This document shows positions 26,798-34,855 of a stretch of DNA of 57,986 nucleotides, one piece after another. How positions within the stretch are numbered: position 1 is the stretch's first letter; the number at the start of each line of letters is the position of its first letter. A program made the position numbers and the translations under genes. The notes under the pieces were generated by a model. That model did not search any database and was not told where the DNA came from. It was given only the letters and a program-made list of their open reading frames with translations. The DNA comes from Myxococcales bacterium (lineage in GTDB: Bacteria > Myxococcota > B64-G9). The stretch lies in the NCBI GenBank assembly GCA_012798435.1, contig JAAZNF010000075.1, positions 1-57,986 of the forward strand. Reading direction: 5' to 3'.

Positions 26798-28753
26798 ATG
26801 CAAAAGCTAAAGATCATCGACTCCAGCGGTCGCGAGCGCGAGGTGGAGATCACCACGCAGCCGAAGGTGTTCGGGCGCGGCGAGGACAGCGACGTGGTGC
26901 TGGGCTCGCGCAGCGTTTCCCGTCACCACGTCAAGATGTGGGACGAAGCCGGCAAGGTGATGGTGGAGGATCTCACCAACGGTCAGGCCACCAAGCTGGC
27001 CGGGGAGCTGGTGTCGGGCTCCTTCGAGCTGCCGCCGGGTGTTCCCATGGAGGTCGGGGCCTTCATCTTTCAGCTGCCGGCCCCGGAGCCGGTGGCCACC
27101 GAGCAGGCGCCCACCGAGCAAGCGCCGGTGCCGCTGCTGGTCGGCACCCGCGGGCCGACCAAGGACATCGAGATTGAACTCGACGAGGGCGACAATAGCA
27201 TCGGCCGCGATCCCAACTCCACCGTGGCCATCGAGGACCCCTCCATCTCCCGCATGCACGCCCGCCTGCAGATCCAGGCCGGCCGCTTCACCCTGATCGA
27301 CATGCGCAGCAGCAACGGCACCTTCGTCAACAACAAGCGTATCGAACAGGTCGATCTGGTCAGCGGGGACGTGCTGCGCTTCGGCAACCTGGAGTTCCGC
27401 TTCCTGTACGGCGAGCCGGTGCGGCCGAGCGGCATGCCGCGGCGCAAGAAGCTCATGCTCATCGGCGGAGGCGTGCTGGCTCTCTTTCTCATCATCGGCA
27501 TCGCCGCCAAGAGCTGTGGCGCCCCACCTCCCAAGGCGAGCGACGGCGGTCCGGTGGAGCCGCAGGTCCCGGACGAGGTGCTGGCCGAGCAGGCGTTGAT
27601 GCAAGCGCGCTCGTTCATCTCGGAGCTCAATTGGGACGAGGCGGAGAAGGCAGTGGAGACCGCGCTCAACCACTACCCCATCTCACCCGAGGGCAAGAAA
27701 CTTCAGAAGAAGATCAAGGCCGAACGGGCCAACAAGATCCTGTTCGAGGACGCCACCACCAACTACGAGGTGGGCCGGCTGGAGGAGGCCCTGGAGCAGT
27801 TCCGGCGCGTCCCCAAGGACAGCATCTACTATCAGAAGTGCAAGTACAAGATCGGCGAACTCGAGAAACGCCTGGGGGATTACCATTTGAAGGAGGGCAT
27901 CTCCTACTTCAAGGCCAACAACTTCAAGGCCGCCCACCGGCACCTCACCAAGTACATGGAACTCTCCGACGAGACCCGCTGCGATCAGAAGACCTACCAG
28001 AACTGGGTGAAGCGCACCGAGGCCAACCTGCGGGTGGAGCGGCAGGCCTTCACCCCGTACGTGGTCCGCTGCGACAAGCCGGATGTTCAGCCGGTGGCCC
28101 CCACCGCCACGCCGGAGGAGCTGCTGCGGGCGGCCTTCCCCGAGCGCGAGCTGTACGACATCATGCTGCTGTACTACAAGGGCAAGGCCGACACCGCGCT
28201 GCTCTCCCTGCGCAAGCTCATCGCCCTGACCAACAACGGCAAGCTCCTGGAGCGGGCCAAGGACATCGAGCTCAGCATGAAGATCGTCAACGGCAAGTTC
28301 AAGGAGGGCACCGCCTCCCTCCAGGCCGGCGACATCAAGACGGCGCGGGAGCAGTTCCGGGTAGCGCTGGAGAACGATCAAAAACTCATGGGTGCCGAGC
28401 TTCGCAGCTACTACCGGGAGGACGTCGGCCGCCAGCTTTCCTTGCGGCTGTACAAGGAGGGCCTGGAGATCTTCAACCGGGCCGTCGACAACGGGGACGC
28501 CAAGATGCTCGAGAAGGCGTTCGTGTCCTGGAGCGACTGTCTCAAGCTCAAGCCGGACGATACCGACTGCCTGAGCGGGATGCAGCTTCTGGAGAACGCC
28601 GCCGAGCAGCTGTTGCAGGCCGCCACGGCCTTCGAGCAGCGCGACGATCCGCGGGCCATCGAGCGCTGGCGCCAGGTGGTGGCCATCACCCGCCCCGAGA
28701 GCCTGCCCTACAAGAACGCCAAGCTGAAGTTGCGCGAATACAACGCGGAGTGA
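26798..28753 (+). CDS. Double-FHA membrane protein with TPR-like periplasmic region
   Basis: 651 residues. A first, degenerate FHA domain (2-92; keeps GRGEDSD and SRHHV but has LTNGQA in place of STNGT) and a second canonical FHA (about 122-203; IGRDPNS, SRMHARL, SSNGTFVNN) lie in the cytoplasm. A single membrane helix is at about 219-238, and about 400 residues of TPR-like helices follow on the other side. It is 20 nt downstream of cpaF and should be the third gene of the same unit. The layout suits a scaffold that couples phospho-threonine signals to the secretin complex; this is inference. Confidence 0.82.
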   Translation: MQKLKIIDSSGREREVEITTQPKVFGRGEDSDVVLGSRSVSRHHVKMWDEAGKVMVEDLTNGQATKLAGELVSGSFELPPGVPMEVGAFIFQLPAPEPVATEQAPTEQAPVPLLVGTRGPTKDIEIELDEGDNSIGRDPNSTVAIEDPSISRMHARLQIQAGRFTLIDMRSSNGTFVNNKRIEQVDLVSGDVLRFGNLEFRFLYGEPVRPSGMPRRKKLMLIGGGVLALFLIIGIAAKSCGAPPPKASDGGPVEPQVPDEVLAEQALMQARSFISELNWDEAEKAVETALNHYPISPEGKKLQKKIKAERANKILFEDATTNYEVGRLEEALEQFRRVPKDSIYYQKCKYKIGELEKRLGDYHLKEGISYFKANNFKAAHRHLTKYMELSDETRCDQKTYQNWVKRTEANLRVERQAFTPYVVRCDKPDVQPVAPTATPEELLRAAFPERELYDIMLLYYKGKADTALLSLRKLIALTNNGKLLERAKDIELSMKIVNGKFKEGTASLQAGDIKTAREQFRVALENDQKLMGAELRSYYREDVGRQLSLRLYKEGLEIFNRAVDNGDAKMLEKAFVSWSDCLKLKPDDTDCLSGMQLLENAAEQLLQAATAFEQRDDPRAIERWRQVVAITRPESLPYKNAKLKLREYNAE

Positions 28754-29073
28754 GCCGGCGGCGGCAGTGTTGTTTTCACCGGTTTTTAGTGAGCGAACAT
28801 GATTTGAGATCGGATAGGGGACTCATTCAGTGACCCGCTCCCGGAGCTTGCGATCTGGAAGCGTCTGATCGCGATACCGACGAAGCCAGTGCGGTCTGAC
28901 ACGAGCGATCGATGTGTTGCGAAGAGGCGGGGCTCATGTTTTTGGGGTGAGCTTTGTTCGAGCGAGGCGTGGGATGACGATTTTTGCGAGGACGCACCGG
29001 CCGCGCATCGCGAGTCTTTCGAAGTGTCCGTCAGCGGGGGCGGGGCGATGAGAGGGGGAAGCGATGTGTCTGG
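28754..29073. other. Intergenic region between the Tad-type unit and the mlaC-like gene
   Basis: 320 nt between two convergent genes. A 90-codon open frame from 28889 has no ribosome site, an atypical composition and no recognisable product, and I do not call it. A T-rich stretch (TTTTCACCGGTTTTTAG near 28774-28790) follows the FHA/TPR gene but lacks a clean stem. No tRNA or other RNA gene seen. Confidence 0.5.
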
Positions 29074-29721
29074 CTACTGGATCTTGGTGTCCTTCTCGGA
29101 GATCTTGCCCGCCTTGACCTCGTCGAGCTTCTTCTTCATGGCCGCAACCAACGCCGCGTAGGACTCCTTCTTGATCTTGCGGTTGAACTCGGCGCGGTAG
29201 TGGCGCACCAGGCTCACGTCGCCGAACTCCACGTCGTAGATCATCCAGCGATCGCCCTGCAAGAACAGGTGGAATACCAGGTCCTCGCTGACCGTCTTCT
29301 TCTTCTTGGTCTGGGCGCTGGCCACCGCGCTGACCGAGGCGGTGGAGCCGTCTTCGGAGAACTGCTCTTCGTCGATGCGCAAGGTGAACTCCACGTTCTG
29401 CCGGATGGCGTTGGTGTAAGCGGCCTCGATGAGGTCGCGAAGGAGTCTCACGAACTCGGTACGCTCCTGGGCGGTGCGGGGCTCCCAGTGCGCGCCCAGT
29501 GCCCGCTTGGCGAGCTCGGTGAAGTCCAAAAAGCCATCCACCACTTTCTGCAAGCGCGCCTTCTGCTCCTGTTCCTCCTTGGAGCCCTTGGCGGTCTTCT
29601 GCCGTAGCACGCCCTTGACGCTCTCGGCGCTGGCCTCGATGACCTGCCGCGGCGCCTGTCCGGCGTGAAGCGGCTGTGGAAGGATCCACAGGGTCATGAG
29701 ACCGATCAGGAAGGTTCGCAT
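29074..29721 (-). CDS. MlaC/Ttg2D-like phospholipid-binding periplasmic protein
   Basis: 215 residues from ATG 29721 (GAGGAGAGACACC upstream), with a signal peptide to about residue 20 (LPQPLHAG). The core KVVDGFLDFTELAKRALGAHW and TAQERTEFVRLLRDLIEAAY is the typical N-terminal helix pair of the MlaC/toluene-tolerance family. A curved sheet segment (DVEFGDVSLVRHYR) follows and binds a phospholipid between membranes. It is downstream of the TolC-like gene (86-nt gap) on the same strand. The MlaEFBD transporter is not in the window. Confidence 0.85.
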   Translation of the reverse strand: MRTFLIGLMTLWILPQPLHAGQAPRQVIEASAESVKGVLRQKTAKGSKEEQEQKARLQKVVDGFLDFTELAKRALGAHWEPRTAQERTEFVRLLRDLIEAAYTNAIRQNVEFTLRIDEEQFSEDGSTASVSAVASAQTKKKKTVSEDLVFHLFLQGDRWMIYDVEFGDVSLVRHYRAEFNRKIKKESYAALVAAMKKKLDEVKAGKISEKDTKIQ

Positions 29722-29807
29722 GGTGTCTCTCCTCGAAAACGAGAGTTTCATTCCGCTCAACGCCCATTTCGACGGCGCCGGCAGAGTTCGGATTCACCCC
29801 TGGGGGG

Positions 29808-31262
29808 CTAAGGTGCGCGGCACAGGTCGTCGCCCGCGGCGGAGCGCAGCGCGTCGTAGGCCAGCCGTTGATCGTGGATGGCCTTCTCCCGGTCCATGCG
29901 CGCCTTGGCGAACGCCGCCAGCGAGTCCAGCAGGTCCCGGGTGTTGGTGAGGCCTACACCGTAGTCCATCATGTTCGCGCGCATCCAGGCCTTGGCGGCG
30001 CGCTCCCCGCGGGAGAGTTGCTCGAGCTGCTCGGCGCCGGTCCGCAGGTCCAGGAGTTTCTGCTCGAGCTGCAACCGCACCGCGGCCTCGGCCTGGGCGA
30101 GTTGGGCAGTGACGCGCGCCAGATCGGCCCGGGCGCGATCGAGCCGAGCCAGCTTCTGGGGAATGTCCAGGGTGATCTGCAGGCCCAGGGCCACACCGCC
30201 GTCGTAGGCGGTGAGCGAGGACTGCAGCAGCGGGTTGCGCACGAAATCCTGCACCGGCGAGTACGACCCCTTGAGGTATCCGGCCACGAAGAAGTCAGGG
30301 AAGAACGCCGCTCGTTGGACGTCCTCCAGGGCCGACATGGCGTCGCGGGCGGCCCGCAGCTGGGCCAGGTCGGCTCGTTGGGCCAGGGCACGCTGGGCGA
30401 ACACCTGGAGCGGTTCGGCCGGCAGTGGCGGGGGCTCCAAGGGCTCGGACCGCAGCGGCGTCTTCTCCCCCAGGTCGTCCTGTCCGGTGAGGAAGCGCAG
30501 GGCGGCCACGGCCAGCTCGCGGCCCTGACGTGCCTGGAGCCACATGCCCTCCACCTGTGCGGCGTAGTAGCGCAGCTTGAACTGGTCGCGATCCGACACG
30601 TCCTCGTTCCCCTCGTCGAGCATCTTCTTGAGCTTGGCCTCGGCCTCCTTGAGTTTGGCCCTTCCGTCCGCCAAGATCTCGCAGGCGGCGTCGGCGAGCA
30701 GCCAGCCATAGTAGGCGCGCCGCACCTCGAGCGCGATCTCCTGCCGGGCGCGGTTCAGCCCGGCCTCGCCCGCCCGCACCCCGCTGTGGGCCGCGCGCCG
30801 CGCGGCGTCCAGCTTTCCGAAGGTGAACAGCGGCAGCGCCGCCTCGATCTTGCCGCCGAAGGCCACCCCCAGCTCGCCGAAGTCGAAGTTGCCCCGCTCC
30901 GAGGCGTGGCTGACCTTGAGACACTCGTCGGCCGGGATGGCGCCGCAGGCCGCCCGGTCGATGCGGCGTTCGCTCACCGGCCCACCCGCCAGGGCCTCGA
31001 AGCGGATGACCGGGAACCAGGTGCGGCGGGCCTCGGCGTAGCGCGCCCGGTAGGAATCCAGCTCGGCGTGCGCGGCCAGCACCCGCCCGTCATGAGCCAA
31101 CGCCAGGCGCAGCAGCTCCTCCAGACCCAAGCCCTCGGCGGATTCCTCCTGCTCCGCTGGGGGAGACACGACGGAGGCCGGGGTGGCCGCGGGTGCTGGA
31201 GGGGACTCGATGGGAGCCTCGGCGGCGAGGAAGGCACCGGCCAGCAACGCGAGCACGAGCAT
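29808..31262 (-). CDS. TolC-like outer membrane efflux protein
   Basis: 484 residues from ATG 31262 (GGGAGGA upstream), signal peptide ending near AEA. Two OEP repeats can be followed by long amphipathic helices with Ala/Leu/Glu heptads (for example SYRARYAEARRTWFPVI and the C-terminal ARADLARVTAQLAQAEAAVR) and beta strands such as FFVAGYLKG. It should form a trimeric outer-membrane/periplasmic duct. No membrane-fusion or inner-membrane pump gene is adjacent; its neighbour is the MlaC-like gene, so a lipid-export link is possible. Confidence 0.85.
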   Translation of the reverse strand: MLVLALLAGAFLAAEAPIESPPAPAATPASVVSPPAEQEESAEGLGLEELLRLALAHDGRVLAAHAELDSYRARYAEARRTWFPVIRFEALAGGPVSERRIDRAACGAIPADECLKVSHASERGNFDFGELGVAFGGKIEAALPLFTFGKLDAARRAAHSGVRAGEAGLNRARQEIALEVRRAYYGWLLADAACEILADGRAKLKEAEAKLKKMLDEGNEDVSDRDQFKLRYYAAQVEGMWLQARQGRELAVAALRFLTGQDDLGEKTPLRSEPLEPPPLPAEPLQVFAQRALAQRADLAQLRAARDAMSALEDVQRAAFFPDFFVAGYLKGSYSPVQDFVRNPLLQSSLTAYDGGVALGLQITLDIPQKLARLDRARADLARVTAQLAQAEAAVRLQLEQKLLDLRTGAEQLEQLSRGERAAKAWMRANMMDYGVGLTNTRDLLDSLAAFAKARMDREKAIHDQRLAYDALRSAAGDDLCRAP

Positions 31263-31287
31263 GGGGTCCTCCCGATTCGCGATGCCG

Positions 31288-31316
31288 AGACTAGGCGGCA
31301 CATCTCGGCCTGTCAA
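31288..31316 (-). promoter_or_regulatory. Promoter of the TolC-like/MlaC-like unit
   Basis: Minus strand: TTGACA (31316-31311), 17 nt, TAGTCT (31293-31288); predicted start near 31281. Confidence 0.65.
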
Positions 31317-31334
31317 GCGCCGCCGGAGCGGCGC
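31317..31334. promoter_or_regulatory. Candidate operator between two divergent -35 boxes
   Basis: GCGCCGC (31317-31323), 4-nt spacer, GCGGCGC (31328-31334): a perfect inverted repeat that exactly fills the gap between the minus-strand -35 (31311-31316) and the plus-strand -35 (31336-31341). Confidence 0.5.
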
Positions 31335-31335
31335 C

Positions 31336-31364
31336 TTGAAAAAATTGTGGCGGATGGCAATACT
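31336..31364 (+). promoter_or_regulatory. Promoter of the CAP/kelch-like gene pair
   Basis: TTGAAA (31336-31341), 17 nt, AATACT (31359-31364), predicted start near 31371 and ATG at 31386 with GGAGG between. Confidence 0.55.
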
Positions 31365-31385
31365 TTTCTGTCACCGGAGGTCACC

Positions 31386-32048
31386 ATGTCGGGATGCGCA
31401 TGTTGGTTCACCGCCTGGTTGCTTGCGCAGGCGAATGCCGCGGAAGCGGAGCCCGCGCTCCCCGCGCCGACCGAGGTGCTGGCCGAGCTCAACCGCCTGC
31501 GCCAGGATCCCCGCGGCTTCGCGCCCGGCCTGGAGGAATGGCTCTCCTGGTTCGATGGCTCTCTGTTGCGCCGTCCTGGAGAGATGACGCTTCGCACGCG
31601 AGAGGGAAAGACGGCCGTGGAGGAAGCCCTGGCCTTCCTCGCAGAGGCCAAGGCCGCACCATCGCTCCACCTCTCTCCTGGTATGAGCCGGGCCGCGCTG
31701 GAACACGCGACGGATCTGGGAACGAGCGGAGAGACGGGTCATACGGGCAGCGACGGCAGCAACCCGTCCCAGCGCTTGCGACGTTATGGGACCTGGCGGG
31801 GGAAGGTCGGCGAGAACCTGGCTTTTGGCGAGTCTGCCGCCCGGCGGGTGATCCAGCTCTTGCTCGTGGACGACGGCGTGCCCGACCGCTCTCACCGCCA
31901 GAGCCTGTTGGAGCGAAGGTTCGGTTTCGTCGGCATCGCCTGCGCGCCCCATCCCGTGTACCGGGTCGTGTGCGTGATCGACCTCGCAACAACGTACGAG
32001 GAGAAAGAGCCGTCGCTTGGCAGTCCCAGCGAGGAGAGAAAGCCATGA
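31386..32048 (+). CDS. Secreted CAP-superfamily (SCP/PR-1-like) protein
   Basis: 220 residues from ATG 31386 (CCGGAGGTCACC upstream) with a short signal sequence (to about residue 20). The body carries CAP-domain landmarks: HLSPGMSRAALEHATDLGTS with conserved His, the GHTGSDG loop, VGENLAFGE and DRSHRQSLLERRFGFVGIAC (RSHRxxLL helix). CAP proteins in bacteria are extracellular, of mostly unknown role (lipid binding or protease-like). Its stop overlaps the start of the kelch-like gene (ATGA), so the two are translationally coupled. Confidence 0.8.
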   Translation: MSGCACWFTAWLLAQANAAEAEPALPAPTEVLAELNRLRQDPRGFAPGLEEWLSWFDGSLLRRPGEMTLRTREGKTAVEEALAFLAEAKAAPSLHLSPGMSRAALEHATDLGTSGETGHTGSDGSNPSQRLRRYGTWRGKVGENLAFGESAARRVIQLLLVDDGVPDRSHRQSLLERRFGFVGIACAPHPVYRVVCVIDLATTYEEKEPSLGSPSEERKP

Positions 32049-33490
32049 AGCTTCCCATCTCGCTCATGTCGCTTCTCGGGATGGCGGCAGGCGCAGCCGC
32101 CGCCCCGAACTGGAACGACCTTACGCCCGGCCGCTGGGTGGTGATCTCGGAGAACACCATTCAGGACCTCGATCCCTGCCCGCAACGCGATTGCAGCTAC
32201 AGCGCCGTGGAGGGCCTGGCCGGCCTCATCAACGACTGGTGCGGCGGGGCCTTCGCCGCGGGGTACGGCCGGTTCGGCAGTCTGGTGGCGTGGGGCGGCG
32301 GCCACAACGGCTACTTCGGCAGCGAGCTGTACGTCTTCGACCTGGATTCGGGGCGCTGGGCCCGCGTCACCGACCCGTACGACGACGGCTCGTCGTCGGT
32401 GGCCGCCAGTTGCAGCGATGACGGTGTCTACCCCGATGGCTCGGCCTGTCCGACCCACACCTACGATCAGGTCGACTACCACCCTGCCACCAACCGTTTC
32501 GTGATCATCGGCGGCACGCCCGACCCGGTGTGCGGCGGCTGCGTCGATGACCGCATCCACCTGTTCGACTTCGACGACCGCACCTGGCACCTGGGCGCGC
32601 GCAAGCCCTCGGCGCTCATGTACTCGGGGGCCACGGGGTACGATCCGACCCGCGACGTGTTCTGGCTGCTCTCGGCCTACACACGGGTGTTCTCGAAATA
32701 CGATCCTGGCGCCGACGTCTGGAGCGAGTACGGCGCGGTGGACAACTCCTTCGATATCGACGGCGCCGGGGTGTTGGACCCGGTGCGGGACCTGTTTTTG
32801 TTCCTCGACTCGCGCGGCTCGGGAAAGCTTTACGCCATACCGCTATCGGATCCCACGAGCGATCTTATCGAGCTTGCCACCGAGGGGGATCGCGAGATCC
32901 AATCGGCCGGTGCGGCCCTGGGGTTCGAACGGATCCCACAGGAGGACTGCCTGGTGGCCTGGCACGATGGTGCGGAGGTGTACGTGCTCCGGCCTCCCGA
33001 CGGCGACTGGCGGACTGGCTCCTGGCGCTGGACCCGCGTGGTGCCCGATCCGGCCAACTCGGTGGTTCCGCGGCGCAACCCCAACGGGACGTACGGCCGG
33101 TTCCGTTACGCTCCGAGCGTCAACGCCTTCGTGCTGGTCTCCGCCTACGATGGGCCGGTGTGGGCCTACCGGCTGACTCCCGGCGCGGGCACGGGCCCCA
33201 ACCCGGACGGCGGTTCGGACGGAGCGGATGGCGGGCGCGACGCCGGCGTCGACGCGGGTGACGGCGCAGGGGCCGACGGGGGACTGGATGCGGCGGGGGA
33301 CGCCGGGCCGGACGGGGCGGACGGGGCGGACGAGCCGAGGGATGCCGGGGGCGACGGGTTGGGTAAACCCGTCGGCGGCTGCGGGGGATGTGGTACGGCC
33401 GAGGGTACGGCGTCGTTACTCGTGGTGGCGGTCGGCGCGATGGCGAGCCTGTTGAGACGGAGATCTTGGCGGCGCGGCGTGGTGAGCTAG
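32045..33490 (+). CDS. Secreted kelch/galactose-oxidase-like propeller protein with MYXO-CTERM-like anchor
   Basis: 481 residues with a signal peptide (MKLPISLMSLLGMAAGAAAA). Residues about 50-370 contain propeller-type repeats (GSLVAWGGGHNGYFGSELYVF, DLDSGRWARVTDPY, ATNRFVIIGG, IHLFDFDDRTWHLG, KYDPGADVW). A low-complexity Asp/Ala/Gly stalk (DAG-type, about 380-435) follows. The C-terminus has GGCGGCG, a hydrophobic helix (TASLLVVAVGAMASLL) and RRRSWRR, which is the tripartite layout of myxobacterial MYXO-CTERM surface-anchoring signals. It should therefore be exported, processed at the Cys-Gly and shown on the cell surface. Its stop shares the CTAG with the convergent Cys-rich lipoprotein gene. 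Ligand unknown. Confidence 0.75.
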   Translation: MKLPISLMSLLGMAAGAAAAPNWNDLTPGRWVVISENTIQDLDPCPQRDCSYSAVEGLAGLINDWCGGAFAAGYGRFGSLVAWGGGHNGYFGSELYVFDLDSGRWARVTDPYDDGSSSVAASCSDDGVYPDGSACPTHTYDQVDYHPATNRFVIIGGTPDPVCGGCVDDRIHLFDFDDRTWHLGARKPSALMYSGATGYDPTRDVFWLLSAYTRVFSKYDPGADVWSEYGAVDNSFDIDGAGVLDPVRDLFLFLDSRGSGKLYAIPLSDPTSDLIELATEGDREIQSAGAALGFERIPQEDCLVAWHDGAEVYVLRPPDGDWRTGSWRWTRVVPDPANSVVPRRNPNGTYGRFRYAPSVNAFVLVSAYDGPVWAYRLTPGAGTGPNPDGGSDGADGGRDAGVDAGDGAGADGGLDAAGDAGPDGADGADEPRDAGGDGLGKPVGGCGGCGTAEGTASLLVVAVGAMASLLRRRSWRRGVVS

Positions 33491-33918
33491 GGTTGCCGTT
33501 CTTTCCCGCACGGGCAGGGCTGGCCGTCCTTGCCGCACTGGCACTTCCCGTCCTTCATGCAGGGGCAGTTGCCGGTGCCGTCCTTGCCGCACTGGCACTT
33601 CCCGTCCCCGCTCTTCTGGCATGGGCACTCGCCGCTGGCCACGGCGGGATCGGCCGGCGCGGCCTGGTCGGCGGCCTTCATGTGAGGACAGCCGCCCGCG
33701 CCTTGCATGTGGGGACAACCTCCGCCCATCCCTTGCGCGTGAGGGCAATTTCCGTGTGGGCTCGCCGTCGAGCCCGGGGCTTGCTGGCTCAGGGTGTCGA
33801 TGGCCTGGGCCGTAGCGGCCGAAGCCTGGGGAGCCTGCGAGTCCGGGCCGGACCCCGAACAGGCGGCACCGAGACCCAAGAGCAGTGTCAGCGAAAGAAA
33901 GAGCACGCACATTTTCAT
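33487..33918 (-). CDS. Small Cys/His-rich lipoprotein, metallothionein-like repeats
   Basis: 143 residues from ATG 33918 (AGGAGGATGTC upstream). The signal ends at a lipobox-like GAAC (C20; Gly at -3 is unusual). After a Ser/Ala-rich part there are three C-P-H units about 11 residues apart (CPHAQG, CPHMQG, CPHMKA). Five C-x-C units follow, linked by G/K/D (CPCQK, CQCGKDG, CPCMKDG, CQCGKDG, CPCGKE). This density of paired Cys and His strongly suggests soft-metal (Cu, Zn, Cd, Ni) binding, though no metal is shown by sequence. It lies 35 nt after the Spy-like gene in the ECF sigma unit, so it is likely an effector of that response. I do not recognise a named family. Confidence 0.7.
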   Translation of the reverse strand: MKMCVLFLSLTLLLGLGAACSGSGPDSQAPQASAATAQAIDTLSQQAPGSTASPHGNCPHAQGMGGGCPHMQGAGGCPHMKAADQAAPADPAVASGECPCQKSGDGKCQCGKDGTGNCPCMKDGKCQCGKDGQPCPCGKERQP

Positions 33919-33953
33919 GACATCCTCCTGGCCGACGAACCGGTCGGCCGCGG

Positions 33954-34421
33954 TCAGTGGCACGAGCCGGTGCAGCCCATGCAGCCGCAACCGCCCACGC
34001 CGGTGAGTTGTCGAACCGTCTTCTGGTACTTCTCCCGCTGCTCGGGCGAGAGCAAATCGAATTTTTGGCGCAGATTCTCCACAAGCTGCCGCTGGAGCGA
34101 GAGCTGTTCGGCGTTCATGGCAAGGAGTTTTTCCTCACAGGGGGATGGCTCGCTGCCCGGCGCCAGGATGCAATCGATCAGGTCCGCCCGCAGAGTGCGC
34201 AGCCGCTCCTGGACCTGGGTGCGGAGGAGGTAATAGTCCTGGTCCAATCGTTCGAATCCAGCCACCTGTTCGGGGGTGAGCCCGAGCGCCTCCTGGTTCA
34301 CCGGGGCGGGGGTCATCCCCGGGCAGCCGGTGTGGGGGCGCGGGCGCAGCGCCGTGACCAGGATGGCCGCGTTCGCCGCCAGCGAAAACGCGAGCAATAG
34401 AAGCAAGATCTTCCATTTCAT
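33954..34421 (-). CDS. Spy/CpxP/CnrX-like periplasmic sensor with Cys-rich tail
   Basis: 155 residues, ATG 34421 overlapping the anti-sigma stop (ATGA). An N-terminal signal/anchor helix (4-24) is followed by an all-helical body with two LTPEQ-type motifs (LGLTPEQVAGF, LLSPEQREKY), as in the heavy-metal-resistance/Spy family (CnrX, ZraP, CpxP). The last 12 residues read C-G-C-M-G-C-T-G-S-C-H: four Cys and a His that could bind metal or sense thiol state. In the CnrYXH system of Cupriavidus a protein of this fold binds Ni/Co and frees the sigma factor; the same logic is likely here by gene order. Confidence 0.72.
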   Translation of the reverse strand: MKWKILLLLLAFSLAANAAILVTALRPRPHTGCPGMTPAPVNQEALGLTPEQVAGFERLDQDYYLLRTQVQERLRTLRADLIDCILAPGSEPSPCEEKLLAMNAEQLSLQRQLVENLRQKFDLLSPEQREKYQKTVRQLTGVGGCGCMGCTGSCH

Positions 34422-34855
34422 GGCTGTCTCCCGCCTGGGCCCATGGACGGGTGTTCCAAGCCGCCGATGGGTGTGGCGTCGAATAACTCCGCGTAGGCGA
34501 CTTCCGGTGGTTCGAAGTGTATGGCTGGAGGGGCGCTTGTGGAGAGGGCGCGCCAGATCCAGACACCGTACACGATTCCCGCGGCCAGCGCGGCGGCGCC
34601 GGCCATTCCCAGGACCAGCCTGTGGAGGCGGAATGCCGATCGCGGTCGCGCGCGCTCGAAGATGCGCCCGGCCAGCCCGGCGGGGGGTTCGGGCTCGCGA
34701 ATAGCCCCCAGGGCTTGCCAGGCGGCTGCGTCCCGCTCCATCCATTGTCGGCAGTCCGGACAGGCGGCCAGGTGCGTCGCGACCCCTGGTGAATGCACCC
34801 CGCCCGGCGGGCGGGCGGAGAGATCGGTACGGCAGTGCAGGCAGGCGTCCGTCAT
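34418..34855 (-). CDS. Membrane anti-sigma factor with zinc-finger motif
   Basis: 145 residues. The N-terminal cytoplasmic part has THLAACPDCRQW, the HxxxCxxC zinc-binding anti-sigma signature (H28, C32, C35), with an extra CLHC near residues 5-8. One membrane helix lies at about 80-100 and a short periplasmic tail of about 40 residues follows. ATG 34855 overlaps the sigma gene stop. It should hold the ECF sigma factor at the membrane until the periplasmic partner signals. Confidence 0.82.
   Translation of the reverse strand: MTDACLHCRTDLSARPPGGVHSPGVATHLAACPDCRQWMERDAAAWQALGAIREPEPPAGLAGRIFERARPRSAFRLHRLVLGMAGAAALAAGIVYGVWIWRALSTSAPPAIHFEPPEVAYAELFDATPIGGLEHPSMGPGGRQP

Noticed and set aside
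28889-29161. 90-codon open frame between the FHA/TPR and mlaC-like genes
   Set aside because: No ribosome site, overlaps the mlaC-like gene on the other strand and no recognisable product.
34249-34260. GTTCGAATCC, a tRNA T-loop-like string
   Set aside because: It lies inside the Spy-like gene and no cloverleaf or acceptor stem can be drawn around it.
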